A DNA stretch of 64,000 nucleotides from Gammaproteobacteria bacterium (GCA_016716465.1 JADJWH010000005.1:124001-188000); one strand, 5' to 3'. Shown: positions 16,549 through 25,230, numbered from the stretch's first letter. Program-made: numbers and translations. The notes: a model not told the origin generated them from the sequence alone.

Positions 16549-17175
16549 ATGGCGATATCAGCCGCGCGCAGGCCTGTGATGACTCTCTACTCGCGGGCCG
16601 ATTGTCCGCTCAGTCATCGCGTCCGCATCGTTCTCTCCGAAAAAGGCATTACCGCCGATGTCGTGGATGTCGACATCAACAATCCACCGGAAGATCTGAT
16701 CGACATCAACGCCTACAACACCGTCCCCACCCTGGTCGACCGCGATCTCGTGCTCTACGATTCGCTGATTATCATGGAGTATCTCGATGAGCGTTTCCCG
16801 CATCCCCCGCTGATGCCGGTGGATCCGGTGTCGCGCGCGCGTACCCGCATGATGCTGCACCGGATCGACGTGGACTGGTACAGCATGATCGCCGACCTCA
16901 CCGGGGGCGAACGGGACAAGGCGGAAAAGGCGCGCAAGGCCCTGCGCGACGACCTCACCATGCTGGCTCCCATGCTGGTGAAGAAGCCCTATTTCATGAG
17001 TGACGAGTTCGGGCTGATCGAATGCAGCATGGGCCCCATCCTGTGGCGCCTGCCGCATTACGGCGTGGAGATACCGACGCAGGCGAAACCCGTCCAGCGC
17101 TATGCCGAGCGTATATTCAAGCGGGACTCCTTTCTGTCCAGCCTGTCCGAGGTCGAGCAGGAATTCGTCAAGTAA
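16549..17175 (+). CDS. sspA: SspA, stringent starvation protein A
   Basis: A 208-residue glutathione-S-transferase-fold protein that binds RNA polymerase and modulates transcription in stress; it lacks GST activity in studied cases. Signature: TLYSRADCPLSHRVRIVLSEKGI, YNTVPTLVDRDLVLYDSLIIMEYLDERFPHPPLMP, and the C-terminal helical half. sspB follows after 21 bases. A TATATT at 16495-16500 with an upstream TG is a possible -10 element. Confidence 0.95.
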   Translation: MAISAARRPVMTLYSRADCPLSHRVRIVLSEKGITADVVDVDINNPPEDLIDINAYNTVPTLVDRDLVLYDSLIIMEYLDERFPHPPLMPVDPVSRARTRMMLHRIDVDWYSMIADLTGGERDKAEKARKALRDDLTMLAPMLVKKPYFMSDEFGLIECSMGPILWRLPHYGVEIPTQAKPVQRYAERIFKRDSFLSSLSEVEQEFVK

Positions 17176-17196
17176 GACGATTCCGCCTTCTTCCCA

Positions 17197-17601
17197 ATGA
17201 CCGTCATGACTTCCAGTCGGCCCTATATCCTGCGGGCCATCCATGAATGGATCGTCGACAACGGATTGACGCCGCATCTGCTGGTGAATGCCGGCGTCGA
17301 GGGGATACGCGTCCCGGAGCAATATGTCGAGAACGGCAAGATCATCCTGAATATCAGCGCGCGCGCCGTGAGCGGCTATCATCAGGACAACGAGTGGATC
17401 ATGTTTCAGGCGCGTTTCGGCGGACGCAGCCAGGAGATCGTCATTCCGGTGTCCGCCGTGCTGGCGATCTACGCGAAAGAGAACGGCAAGGGCATGGTAT
17501 TCGGGCAGGAGGAGAACGGCGGGGAGGCCCCGCCGCCTCCGCAACCCCCTTCCGGCGCGCCCACCAAACCCGGCAAGCCGCGGCTGCAGGTGGTGAAATA
17601 G
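17197..17601 (+). CDS. sspB: SspB, ClpXP specificity-enhancing adaptor
   Basis: SspB binds ssrA-tagged and other substrates and delivers them to ClpXP. The dimeric binding domain spans about residues 5-110 (RPYILRAIHEWIVDNGLTPHLLVN, NGKIILNISARAVSGYH, FGGRSQEIVIPVSAVLAIYAKENG). A Pro-rich flexible linker follows, ending in PRLQVVK, matching the ClpX-binding tail. Start at ATG 17197 or 17206. Probably co-transcribed with sspA. Confidence 0.95.
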   Translation: MTVMTSSRPYILRAIHEWIVDNGLTPHLLVNAGVEGIRVPEQYVENGKIILNISARAVSGYHQDNEWIMFQARFGGRSQEIVIPVSAVLAIYAKENGKGMVFGQEENGGEAPPPPQPPSGAPTKPGKPRLQVVK

Positions 17602-17613
17602 CCGGGGTCCCGA

Positions 17614-19017
17614 TCAGGGTCCGGCGGACGGATCTGCAGTCGGCAGCGGAAACATCTTGTCCGGGTTGAGTATCCCGCGCGGATCGAATTCCCGTTTCAG
17701 GCGCCGCATCAGGTCCAGCGTGACCGGATCGATCTCGCGCCCGATGTAATCGCGCTTCTCCAGTCCCACCCCGTGTTCGCCCGACAGCGTGCCGCCGAGT
17801 TCCAGCACCAGATCGAATACGCGTGACAGGCAGGCATGCGCCTGTTCCATCTGGCGCGCATCGTCCGGATCGACGAGCAGATTGACATGGATGTTGCCGT
17901 TACCCGCGTGGCCGAAGTTGACGATCGTCACGCCGGACTCGATGGACAGCCGCTCCAGGCCGCCGATGAGCTGCGGGATGCGCGACACGGGCACCACCAC
18001 ATCCTCGTTGATCTTCTTGGGCGCCACCTTGCGCAGCGCCGGAGACAGCGCCTTGCGGGTCGCCCACAGCGCCGCCGTCTCGGCCGGATTCGCCGCCGCC
18101 TTGAAGGCGACCAGGCCCGGCAGGGTACAGGCGATCCGGATCGCCTCAATCGCGGCGTCCATCGCCACTGCGGGTCCGTCCGCCTCGATCATCAGCATGG
18201 CCCCGGCGCCCGCCGGCAGGTCGGCGCTGGAATAGTCGCGGATCATCTCGATGGCGCGCGCATCGATGAATTCGAGCGCGCAGGGCGTGACCGGCTGCGC
18301 CATGATACGCGAGACGGCCTGCGCCGCGGCATGAATGGAGTCGTATACGGCCTGCATGGTGCGGCGCGCCTCGGCGAGCGGGGTCAGCTTCAGGGTTGCT
18401 TCGGTGATGACGGCGAGCGTGCCTTCCGAGCCGATCAGGAGCCGGGTCAGGTCATAGCCCACGACCCCTTTGCTGGTGAAAACCCCGGTCCGGATCTCCT
18501 CGCCGGCACCGGTCACGGCACGCAGGCCGAGCACGTTCTCGCGCGGCGTGCCGTATTTCACGCTGCGCGGTCCGGCCGAGTTGTAGGCGAGGTTGCCGCC
18601 GATGGTGCAGTAGGCCGCGCTGGTGGGGTCCGGCGGCCAGAAGAAGCCCGCGGCGGCGGCGGCGTCCTGCGCCTCCTGATTGGTCACGCCAGGTTCGACC
18701 ACCATCAGTCGATCCTCGGGTGCGACCCGCAGGATGCGGTTCATGCGTTCCAGCGACAGCACCAGGCCGCCACGCGTCGGTACCGTGGCCCCGGTGGTGC
18801 CGGTGCCGCGTCCGCGTGCCACCACGGAGACATCCGCGTGAATGCACAGACGCAGTATGTCCCGCACATGCGCGTGGGTAGTGGCGAAGGCGACCGCTTC
18901 CGGCGGATGGTGGCGACGGCTGTTGTCATAGCCGTAGGGCCAGCAATCGGCGGGATCCTGCAGGACGTTGCCGTCCCCGACGATGCGGGTCAGCGCGCTG
19001 ATGAACCCCGGAGGCAT
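17614..19017 (-). CDS. FAD-linked oxidase, glycolate oxidase GlcD / D-lactate dehydrogenase type
   Basis: A 467-residue FAD-binding PCMH-type oxidase. Visible: VVARGRGTGTTGATVPTRGGLVLSL, DPTSAAYCTIGGNLAYNSAGP, GYDLTRLLIGSEGTLAVITEATL, and the C-terminal FGHAGNGNIHVNLL and GTLSGEHGVGLEKRDYI that complete the flavin site. Substrate could be glycolate, D-lactate or another 2-hydroxyacid; glycolate is attractive in an autotroph because RuBisCO oxygenation yields 2-phosphoglycolate, but no glcE/glcF is adjacent. It starts 8 bases after dolP stops, with AAAGAGGA upstream, so it belongs to the lpoA-yraN-dolP transcript. Confidence 0.87.
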   Translation of the reverse strand: MPPGFISALTRIVGDGNVLQDPADCWPYGYDNSRRHHPPEAVAFATTHAHVRDILRLCIHADVSVVARGRGTGTTGATVPTRGGLVLSLERMNRILRVAPEDRLMVVEPGVTNQEAQDAAAAAGFFWPPDPTSAAYCTIGGNLAYNSAGPRSVKYGTPRENVLGLRAVTGAGEEIRTGVFTSKGVVGYDLTRLLIGSEGTLAVITEATLKLTPLAEARRTMQAVYDSIHAAAQAVSRIMAQPVTPCALEFIDARAIEMIRDYSSADLPAGAGAMLMIEADGPAVAMDAAIEAIRIACTLPGLVAFKAAANPAETAALWATRKALSPALRKVAPKKINEDVVVPVSRIPQLIGGLERLSIESGVTIVNFGHAGNGNIHVNLLVDPDDARQMEQAHACLSRVFDLVLELGGTLSGEHGVGLEKRDYIGREIDPVTLDLMRRLKREFDPRGILNPDKMFPLPTADPSAGP

Positions 19018-19025
19018 CGTCCTCT

Positions 19026-19604
19026 TTAATCGAGATATTCGATGACGAGCACGACGCGCACGACGCCGTCGACCTGCTGGACGATGCGGGCGATGTACTG
19101 GGCGTCATTGCGCCGGGCGATGCCCATGAGATAGACCACGTTGTTCTCGGTGACCACCTTGACGTGGACCGAGGGCAGGCCCTGTTCGCCGAGCAGTCGG
19201 CTCTTGACCTTCGCCGTGGTCAGCGAGTCGATGCCGCGCTGCTTCATGCTGATGGAGGGGCCGATGGTCAGCTCGTCATGGATCGAGCGCACCTTGTCGA
19301 CGGTGTTTACGTGCGCAATCACCCGGTCGCGCAGTTCCTGGGCGGGCACCTGGCCGGTCAGCAGTACTATGCGGTTGTAGCTGGTGATGGAGATGTGCGC
19401 GTCCTTGAGGGTGTCGTCCGCATTGACCTCCCCGCCGGCCTTCAACTCGATCGACTGGTCGTCGAGCACGGCGCCGGTCGTGCGTTTGTCGGTGGCCATC
19501 GCGGCGCCGGCCGCCGCGCCGGCGACCAGTACCGGCGCGACGCAGCCTGCGCACGGACCGAGGGCGAGCGCCGCCAGTGCCAGGGCCAGCCAGTTGCTTT
19601 TCAT
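19026..19604 (-). CDS. dolP: DolP (YraP)-like lipoprotein with two BON domains
   Basis: A 192-residue outer-membrane lipoprotein. ATG 19604 has AGGAGG upstream; the longer open frame to 19961 overlaps yraN and is not used. The signal peptide ends CAGC, a slightly atypical lipobox with Cys at -3. Two BON domains follow (DDTLKDAHISITSYNRIVLLTGQVP; KVKSRLLGEQGLPSVHVKVVTENNVVYLMG). DolP binds anionic phospholipid at division sites and supports outer-membrane integrity. Gene order lpoA-yraN-dolP matches E. coli except that diaA is missing. Confidence 0.88.
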   Translation of the reverse strand: MKSNWLALALAALALGPCAGCVAPVLVAGAAAGAAMATDKRTTGAVLDDQSIELKAGGEVNADDTLKDAHISITSYNRIVLLTGQVPAQELRDRVIAHVNTVDKVRSIHDELTIGPSISMKQRGIDSLTTAKVKSRLLGEQGLPSVHVKVVTENNVVYLMGIARRNDAQYIARIVQQVDGVVRVVLVIEYLD

Positions 19605-19642
19605 GGTGATGCGATCCTCCTGCCTTGAACCTGCGGCGGCCC

Positions 19643-20032
19643 TCAGGCGCCGAATGCGTCCCTGATCCATTCGATATTCGCCTCGTCCACGTCCGGTGTG
19701 ACGGATATGACATCGAAGCGGGCGGAATGTTTTGTCGCGCGCGCACGGGTCTGCAGATAGTGCTGGGCCGCGACGATCAGCCTTTCCTGTTTCCTGCGGT
19801 CCACGCTTTCCAGTGCGCTGCCGTAGCGGGCGCTGCTGCGACAGCGCACCTCGACGAATACGATACAGGTTTTTTCCAGCATGATCAGGTCTATTTCCAG
19901 CTGGCGATGGCGGAAATTCCTTTCGAGCAGGGTCAGTCCCCGGCTGAGCAGGAAGCGGCACGCCGCTTCCTCGGCCATGCGCCCGAGCGCGTGCGCATCT
20001 GAGTTGCCGCGAGCGGTGCGAATGCGCGTCAT
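19643..20032 (-). CDS. yraN: YraN, UPF0102 nuclease-like protein
   Basis: A 129-residue member of UPF0102, a family with a restriction-endonuclease-like fold. The core LGRMAEEAACRFLLSRGLTLLERNFR, LEIDLIMLEKTCIVFVEVRCRSSARYGSALESV and the C-terminal RFDVISV are present. The usual G-E-I-D-L-I reads L-E-I-D-L-I here; the catalytic-type D and E-V-[RK] are kept. Starts 6 bases after lpoA stops. Function not established; proposed to act in DNA processing or recombination. Confidence 0.92.
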   Translation of the reverse strand: MTRIRTARGNSDAHALGRMAEEAACRFLLSRGLTLLERNFRHRQLEIDLIMLEKTCIVFVEVRCRSSARYGSALESVDRRKQERLIVAAQHYLQTRARATKHSARFDVISVTPDVDEANIEWIRDAFGA

Positions 20033-20038
20033 CGGGGT

Positions 20039-21904
20039 TCAGTTATAGGGCCGGGGCAGTCCGTTGCTGAAGCGCGACCATTGCAGCTGCCGGAACAGGC
20101 GGTTGGTGTCGCCGAGCTGCAGCAGACCTGTTTCGCCGCTGTACTGTTCGTAACGGAACTGTCTCAGGTTGTTGAGATAGGGAATGATGTTATAGGCGTC
20201 GAGGCCCAGGGCATAGAAGCGGGTGTACTGCTGGAAACTTTCGGGCCAGAGCCGGGCGACCCGGGTCTTGACGGCATTGCCGCCTTCCTCCGCGAGCACC
20301 CACGGGATGTCGCAAAAGATCACGTCGTCCATGTCGCGATCCGCATTCTGGTTGCGCACGCCGGTGAAGACGTGAGAGGTGCTGTAGACGGGCAGGTCGC
20401 CGGCGTAGTGGAATTTCAGCTGTGGCCGGATCAGGCGGCCCTGGCGCGGGAATGCCGCCATGAAGATGACGTCCGCGTCCTGGCGCCGCCGTGGCTCGAA
20501 TTTCACCGGCGACTGCAGGACCTTTTCCAGGGCCTGGCGTCGCCGCAGGCTCTGGTCCAGATCGAGCAGGGGCTCGATCTGGGCGGAGAAATCATTGTTG
20601 TCCGCCGGATAGCGCTGCGCCTCGAGCAGCACGCCGCCGTGTTGCTGCCAGTCCTCGGTGAAGGACTGCAATACCCGGTCGCCCCATTCGCCTTCCGGCA
20701 CGATCGCGAGGGCATGGTTGTGTCCATCGAGCCAGGCCCGCTCCGATACCTGGCGCGCCTCGTCTTCCGGCGCCAGGCCAAACTGATAGAGACGGTCGCT
20801 GACCAGGCGGTCCGTGTCGCTGTAATTCAAGGTTAATGTGGGGACGGGGATGCGTCCGTTGCGGGCGATCCGGTTGACGGACTGCTTGATCAGGGGACCG
20901 ACCACGAAGTCGCTGCCGTCCGCGATCGCCCGGCCATAGGCCTCGGCGGCGGTATCCGGTTCGGTGCCGGAGTCATAGACGCGGATGACAGGCGTATAGT
21001 CCATGTCCGTGCGTTGGTAATAGGCCGCGAAAAATCCGTCGCGCAAGGCCTGCGCGAGTTCCTGAACGCCGCTGCTCAGCGGCAACAGCAGGGCGATCCG
21101 GCTCGGGCGCTGGATCTCCTGCTGCCCGCGCGCCAGCACCAGGTCGACGATCTCCGTAGCGGCCGGATGTTCCGGGTAGAGTGAGCGCCAGTGGTCGATT
21201 TGCGCAGCGATGTCGCCCGGCGCCGTCGCCTTGGCGATCCGGGCCAGTTGCACCCAGCCGCCGTATACGTCCGGCGCCGCCTCGGTCCTGATCTTTGCCA
21301 GGCTTTCGACCGGCAGGCGGATGAGCGTCTGCCAGATGGTCTGCCGGTTGCGGTCCAGGATTTCCTGTTCAGAGGGGTCGATGAACGGTTCGCGCAAGAC
21401 CCGCTGATAGGCGGATTCGGCCAGCTTGCCCAGGCGCTGGTAAGCGTCGGCGCGCAGCTCGTGCAGATCGGATCGCACCGCGGCCGGTGTATCGGCGGGG
21501 GGATCTTCCCGCAGCAGATCGAGCGCCGCCTGCGGCTTGTTGTCCGCCAGCGCGATGCGTGCCGCGATGATCCGGTACTGTACGCGCTGATGGGGGTTGA
21601 GCGTGGCGGAATCGATCCCTTCGAGCACCCGGCGCGCCTGCTCGATATGGTTGCCGCGCAGCAGCACTGCGGCCGCGCGCAGCAGATAGGCCGGGCGCTT
21701 CAGTTCCGAAAACTGCGCTGCGAGCGAGGTGTATTCCCGCGCCGCCGCTTCATAATCGCCGCCCTGCTCCGCGCGTTGCGCCCGCTGCAGCGCCTCGTGC
21801 TCGCCCGAGCGGACACCGCTTTTCTGCGTGTCCAGAGCGCATCCGGCAATGACGAGTGCTATGATCGCGGGTGCGAAACGGTACAGGGTGGGGGATCGGC
21901 GCAT
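20039..21904 (-). CDS. lpoA: LpoA, outer-membrane activator of PBP1A
   Basis: A 621-residue lipoprotein from the ATG at 21904, which places the lipobox LVIAGC correctly; the frame is open to 21970 but that start would bury the signal peptide. The N-terminal half is TPR-like helical repeats (EQGGDYEAAAREYTSLAAQF, RLGKLAESAYQRVL). The C-terminal half is a periplasmic-binding-protein fold (RIALLLPLSSGVQELAQALRDGFFAAYY, FVVGPLIKQSVNRIA, DDVIFCDIPWVL). LpoA crosses the periplasm to stimulate the peptidoglycan synthase PBP1A. Divergent from rsmI across 59 bases, as in E. coli. Confidence 0.93.
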   Translation of the reverse strand: MRRSPTLYRFAPAIIALVIAGCALDTQKSGVRSGEHEALQRAQRAEQGGDYEAAAREYTSLAAQFSELKRPAYLLRAAAVLLRGNHIEQARRVLEGIDSATLNPHQRVQYRIIAARIALADNKPQAALDLLREDPPADTPAAVRSDLHELRADAYQRLGKLAESAYQRVLREPFIDPSEQEILDRNRQTIWQTLIRLPVESLAKIRTEAAPDVYGGWVQLARIAKATAPGDIAAQIDHWRSLYPEHPAATEIVDLVLARGQQEIQRPSRIALLLPLSSGVQELAQALRDGFFAAYYQRTDMDYTPVIRVYDSGTEPDTAAEAYGRAIADGSDFVVGPLIKQSVNRIARNGRIPVPTLTLNYSDTDRLVSDRLYQFGLAPEDEARQVSERAWLDGHNHALAIVPEGEWGDRVLQSFTEDWQQHGGVLLEAQRYPADNNDFSAQIEPLLDLDQSLRRRQALEKVLQSPVKFEPRRRQDADVIFMAAFPRQGRLIRPQLKFHYAGDLPVYSTSHVFTGVRNQNADRDMDDVIFCDIPWVLAEEGGNAVKTRVARLWPESFQQYTRFYALGLDAYNIIPYLNNLRQFRYEQYSGETGLLQLGDTNRLFRQLQWSRFSNGLPRPYN

Positions 21905-21963
21905 TACGATCTGCGTGGCGGTTCGGACGTATGGAGGCTCAAGTATCTCGATGAGGGCGTGTA

Positions 21964-22806
21964 GTGTCAATTGTTGAGGGCGCGCTGTATGTGGTGGCGA
22001 CGCCCATCGGCAATCTCGGGGACATCAGCGCGCGCGCGCTTGAGATCCTCTCCGGCGTCGATGTGATCGCGGCCGAGGATACCCGCCATAGCCGCCAGTT
22101 GCTGCGCCACTACGGCATCGACAAGCCGGTTGTTGCGTTGCACCAGCACAATGAGCGCGCCCAGGTGGAACAACTGATCGAACGCCTGGGCTCGGGTCAG
22201 ACGCTCGCCCTGGTGAGCGATGCCGGTACACCGGTCGTGAGCGATCCTGGGTATCACCTGGTGCGCGCGGCCCACGAGGCCGGTTGTCGCGTGACGGCGA
22301 TCCCCGGTCCGAGCGCGGTGATCGCGGCCCTGTCCATTTCCGGCCAATCGGCCGAGCGCTTCGTGTTCGAGGGGTTCCTGCCCGCCCGCCCGGCGGCGCG
22401 CCTGGACAGGCTGGAGTCGCTGCGCGCTGAAAGCCGGACCCTGGTGTTCTTCGAGGCCCCGCATCGGGTGCTCGACACGCTGGAGGCGATGGTGCAGGTG
22501 TTCGGTGCGGACCGGGAGGTTACGTACGTGCGCGAGCTGTCGAAGCTCTTCGAAACCTCGCGCTTGACCCGCCTGGGGGAACTGCTCGACTGGGTGCGCG
22601 GCGACCCCATGCAGCAGAAGGGCGAAATCGTCATCGTTTTGCGCGGCGCGGCGGCGGGCGCCGCCGATCCGGGGCAGGCCGATGATGTCCTGAGACCGCT
22701 GCTGGAGGAGCTGCCGCTCAAACAGGCGGTGGGGCTGGCGGCGAAGCTAACGGGCCTGAGCCGTAACCAGCTCTACGAAGCGGCCCTGCGCCTGCGCGGC
22801 CCCTGA
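21964..22806 (+). CDS. rsmI: RsmI, 16S rRNA 2'-O-methyltransferase (C1402)
   Basis: SAM-dependent enzyme that 2'-O-methylates C1402 of 16S rRNA. The 280-residue product begins at GTG 21964 and has the tetrapyrrole-methylase-fold signatures LYVVATPIGNLGDISARAL, AAEDTRHSRQLLRHYGI, LVSDAGTPVVSDPGY, AIPGPSAVIAALSISG and FFEAPHRVLDTLEAM. Divergent from lpoA; rnpB follows on the same strand. The companion enzyme RsmH is encoded just beyond rnpB. Confidence 0.95.
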   Translation: MSIVEGALYVVATPIGNLGDISARALEILSGVDVIAAEDTRHSRQLLRHYGIDKPVVALHQHNERAQVEQLIERLGSGQTLALVSDAGTPVVSDPGYHLVRAAHEAGCRVTAIPGPSAVIAALSISGQSAERFVFEGFLPARPAARLDRLESLRAESRTLVFFEAPHRVLDTLEAMVQVFGADREVTYVRELSKLFETSRLTRLGELLDWVRGDPMQQKGEIVIVLRGAAAGAADPGQADDVLRPLLEELPLKQAVGLAAKLTGLSRNQLYEAALRLRGP

Positions 22807-22830
22807 TCCGCCCCAGGCCTCAGACCTTGC

Positions 22831-22860
22831 TTGTGGCCCCGTGCCGGGATCCTGTATCTT
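22831..22860 (+). promoter_or_regulatory. rnpB promoter
   Basis: TTGTGG (22831-22836) and TATCTT (22855-22860) separated by 18 bases, with the mature RNase P RNA beginning about 7 bases downstream. The spacing to the RNA 5' end fits a stable-RNA promoter. Confidence 0.65.
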
Positions 22861-22866
22861 ATGCGC

Positions 22867-23230
22867 GGGAGTCGGCCGGACAGTCGCTTTCCCTGCCGCT
22901 ACGCGCGGCAGAGGGGGAGGAAAGTCCGGGCTCCATAGGGCGGGATGCCAGGTAACGCCTGGGCGGCGTAAGCCGACGGCCAGTGCAACAGAAAATATAC
23001 CGCCCGCTGCCGCAAGGCGGCGGGTAAGGGTGAAATGGTGCGGTAAGAGCGCACCGCGCTGGTGGTAACACCAGTGGCAGTGTAAACCCCATCCGGAGCA
23101 AGACCAAATAGGGGAACATTGGTGCGGCCCGCACTGTTCCCGGGTAGGTCGCTTGAGGCACGCGGCGACGCGTGTCCCAGATGAATGACTGTCCTCGACA
23201 GAACCCGGCTTACAGGCCGGCTCCCACTCC
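22867..23230 (+). ncRNA. rnpB: RNase P RNA, bacterial type A
   Basis: Catalytic RNA of RNase P, which matures tRNA 5' ends. The universally conserved 5' core GAGGAAAGTCCGGGCTCC and GCCAGGTAACGCCTGGG is at about 22915-22965. The AGCAAGACCAAATAGGG segment and the 3' core CAGAACCCGGCTTACAGG are also present. The ends GGGAGTCGGCC and GGCCGGCTCCC pair to form P1 and set the approximate boundaries. Located between rsmI and mraZ, a common gammaproteobacterial position. Confidence 0.97.
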
Positions 23231-23478
23231 TCTTTAAAATTTATCCCCCGCCCCATCCCGCGGTTGCACCGCACCCTTTTGTCGCATTGACCGCCTGCTG
23301 TTGATCGTCCGGTCGGTGATTCGTCACCCCTTTGCTTAGAAAGCACTGGACGATGTCCGGGCAACTCAATGATTTGCTGCATGTTCGCTGAATCACGGTT
23401 CGCCGAGGTTCGCTATCCACGTCTGTAAGTTACTGTGAGATAGAGAGAAAATTGTTAATCCGAGGGGCGGATTTCGGC
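23231..23478. other. Non-coding stretch between rnpB and the mra promoter
   Basis: No gene is supported here. A short hairpin GCGGT-tgc-ACCGC (23260-23272) followed by ACCCTTTT could end rnpB transcription but is weak. The sequence becomes more AT-rich near 23440-23460, just before the mraZ promoter. Confidence 0.5.
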
Positions 23479-23506
23479 TTGACAGTGGATTTGCGCGGTA
23501 TATAGT
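23479..23506 (+). promoter_or_regulatory. mra (dcw cluster) promoter
   Basis: TTGACA at 23479-23484, a perfect -35 hexamer, and TATAGT at 23501-23506 with a 16-base spacer. Transcription would start near 23513, giving a leader of about 30 bases that contains the TGGGN boxes. This should be the main promoter of the long dcw operon. Confidence 0.8.
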
Positions 23507-23515
23507 GTCACGAAG

Positions 23516-23540
23516 TGGGAAATTGTGGGGCGTAGTGGGA
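23516..23540 (+). promoter_or_regulatory. MraZ operator: three TGGGN direct repeats
   Basis: TGGGA (23516-23520), TGGGG (23526-23530) and TGGGA (23536-23540) repeat every 10 bases with 5-base spacers, exactly the arrangement known for E. coli MraZ. They sit immediately downstream of the promoter and end one base before the mraZ ATG, so MraZ bound here should repress its own operon. The overlap with the ribosome-binding region is tighter than usual. Confidence 0.85.
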
Positions 23541-23541
23541 T

Positions 23542-24018
23542 ATGGGCGCGGAGAGGGAGCCTACCTCGTTTCGCGGGGTCAACGTCTTGAGTCTGGATGC
23601 CAAGGGCCGGATCGTCATCCCGACCAAGTACCGTTCGATCCTGTCGGAAACCTGTCAGGGGCGGGTCGTGATCACGGTCGACAGTGATCCCTGCCTGCTG
23701 CTGTATCCGCTTCCGGAGTGGGACAAGATCCAGCAGGCCCTGACCCGCCTGCCGAATCTCGATCTGCAGACCCGGCAGTTGCAGCGTCTGTTGCTCGGGT
23801 ACGCCTCCGACTGTGAGATGGACGGCCACGGCCGCATCCTGCTGCCGCCGGCGCTGCGCGGCGTCGCACGGCTGGAAAAGCGCATTTGTCTGATCGGTCA
23901 GGGCAACAAGTTCGAGCTGTGGGATGAGCAAACCTGGGATGAATTTCGCGCGAAATTATTGGCCCGTAACGAACATGAGCAACCCCTGTCGGAGCAATTG
24001 CGATCGTTCTCCCTATGA
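23542..24018 (+). CDS. mraZ: MraZ, transcriptional regulator of the dcw cluster
   Basis: A 158-residue double AbrB-like (SpoVT/MraZ) DNA-binding protein. First half FRGVNVLSLDAKGRIVIPTKYRSIL; second half SDCEMDGHGRILLPPALRGVARLEKRICLIGQGNKFELWDEQTW. It binds TGGGN repeats, which lie directly upstream. The only usable start, ATG 23542, adds eight residues before the usual FRGVN beginning. Ribosome-binding sequence is poor (GTGGG), embedded in the operator. Confidence 0.94.
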   Translation: MGAEREPTSFRGVNVLSLDAKGRIVIPTKYRSILSETCQGRVVITVDSDPCLLLYPLPEWDKIQQALTRLPNLDLQTRQLQRLLLGYASDCEMDGHGRILLPPALRGVARLEKRICLIGQGNKFELWDEQTWDEFRAKLLARNEHEQPLSEQLRSFSL

Positions 24019-24019
24019 C

Positions 24020-24961
24020 ATGGCGGCGGTAGACGAGTATTCGCATCGGCCGGTACTGCTGGCCGAGGCGATCGATGCCCTGGCTGTCGTATCCGATGGG
24101 GTGTACATGGATCTGACCTTCGGGCGGGGAGGACACGCCTCCGCGATCCTCGCGCGGCTGGGTGCGGACGGGCGCCTGCTCGTCATGGACAAGGACCCCG
24201 AGGCGATTCGGGCCGCGCGGGAGCGGTTTGGACAGGACGATCGCGTGACCATCCTCCACGGCTCCTACGCCGGCGCCGCCACGGCGGCGGAAGCGCGGGG
24301 GTTGAGCGGCCGAATGAACGGCATCCTGATGGATCTGGGGGTTTCCTCGGCCCAGCTCGACGACCCTGGCCGCGGTTTCAGTTTCCGGAATGACGGGCCG
24401 CTCGACATGCGCATGGATCCGGCCGCCGGGGAGAGCGCCGCAGAATGGCTGGCGCGCGTTTCCGAGCACGAACTCATCCGGGTCTTGCGCGAATACGGTG
24501 AGGAGCGCTTTGCGGCGCGCATCGCGCGCGCGATCACGGCGGAACGCCGTCTCCACGCGATCGACACCACCGCCCGGCTGCGCGCGATCGTCGCCGCGGC
24601 CCATCCCGCCTGGGAGCCGGGCAAGGATCCCGCCACGCGCGCGTTCCAGGCCATCCGGATCCAGGTCAATCACGAACTCGAGGACCTGCGCCGGTGCCTC
24701 GACCGGCTGGTCCCGCTGCTTGCCCCCGGCGGCCGGCTCGCGATCATCAGTTTCCATTCGCTCGAGGATCGCATGGTGAAGCGGTTCATCCGCGACGAGT
24801 CGCGTGGGGATCCCTATCCCTCCGGACTGCCGGTGCCGGAAGCCATGCTCCAGCCGCAATTGCGGCCGGTGGGCGGAGCCATCCACCCCGGGGAGGAGGA
24901 GGTCGCGGACAACCCGCGCGCGCGTAGCGCGGTGCTGCGGGTGGCGGAAAGACTGCAATGA
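24020..24961 (+). CDS. rsmH: RsmH, 16S rRNA N4-methyltransferase (C1402)
   Basis: 313 residues from ATG 24020, the same length as E. coli RsmH (MraW); the frame is open upstream to 23924 inside mraZ but that is not used. Motifs: HRPVLLAEAIDAL, YMDLTFGRGGHASAIL (SAM binding), MDLGVSSAQLDDPGRGFSF, FQAIRIQVNHELEDL and ISFHSLEDRMVKRF. It methylates the base of C1402, the same nucleotide whose ribose is modified by RsmI. Begins one base after mraZ stops and overlaps ftsL in an ATGA. Confidence 0.96.
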   Translation: MAAVDEYSHRPVLLAEAIDALAVVSDGVYMDLTFGRGGHASAILARLGADGRLLVMDKDPEAIRAARERFGQDDRVTILHGSYAGAATAAEARGLSGRMNGILMDLGVSSAQLDDPGRGFSFRNDGPLDMRMDPAAGESAAEWLARVSEHELIRVLREYGEERFAARIARAITAERRLHAIDTTARLRAIVAAAHPAWEPGKDPATRAFQAIRIQVNHELEDLRRCLDRLVPLLAPGGRLAIISFHSLEDRMVKRFIRDESRGDPYPSGLPVPEAMLQPQLRPVGGAIHPGEEEVADNPRARSAVLRVAERLQ

Positions 24962-25230
24962 CGCGCATGCGGCAGGGACTGGTTGCACTGCTGGCCGTGG
25001 CCGTACTGGCATCGGCCCTGGGGGCCGTTTACACCAAGCATCGCAGCCGTCAGTTGTTCGTCGGGTTGGAGGCGCTGAAGGCGGAGCGGGATGATCTGAA
25101 CATCGAATGGGGGCAGCTGATGCTCGAGCAGGCCACCTGGGCCACGCCGACCCGCGTCGAGCTGATCGCGCGCCAGCGGTTGGAAATGACGGTGCCGCCC
25201 GCCGATACCATCGTGATCGTGACCCCATGA
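24958..25230 (+). CDS. ftsL: FtsL, cell division protein
   Basis: A 90-residue bitopic membrane protein: short cytoplasmic N-terminus, one membrane helix (LVALLAVAVLASALGAVY), then a periplasmic coiled coil (RQLFVGLEALKAERDDLNIEWGQLMLEQATWA). FtsL joins FtsB and FtsQ to activate FtsWI. Overlaps rsmH and ftsI by four bases each, so translation is coupled. Confidence 0.94.
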   Translation: MTRMRQGLVALLAVAVLASALGAVYTKHRSRQLFVGLEALKAERDDLNIEWGQLMLEQATWATPTRVELIARQRLEMTVPPADTIVIVTP

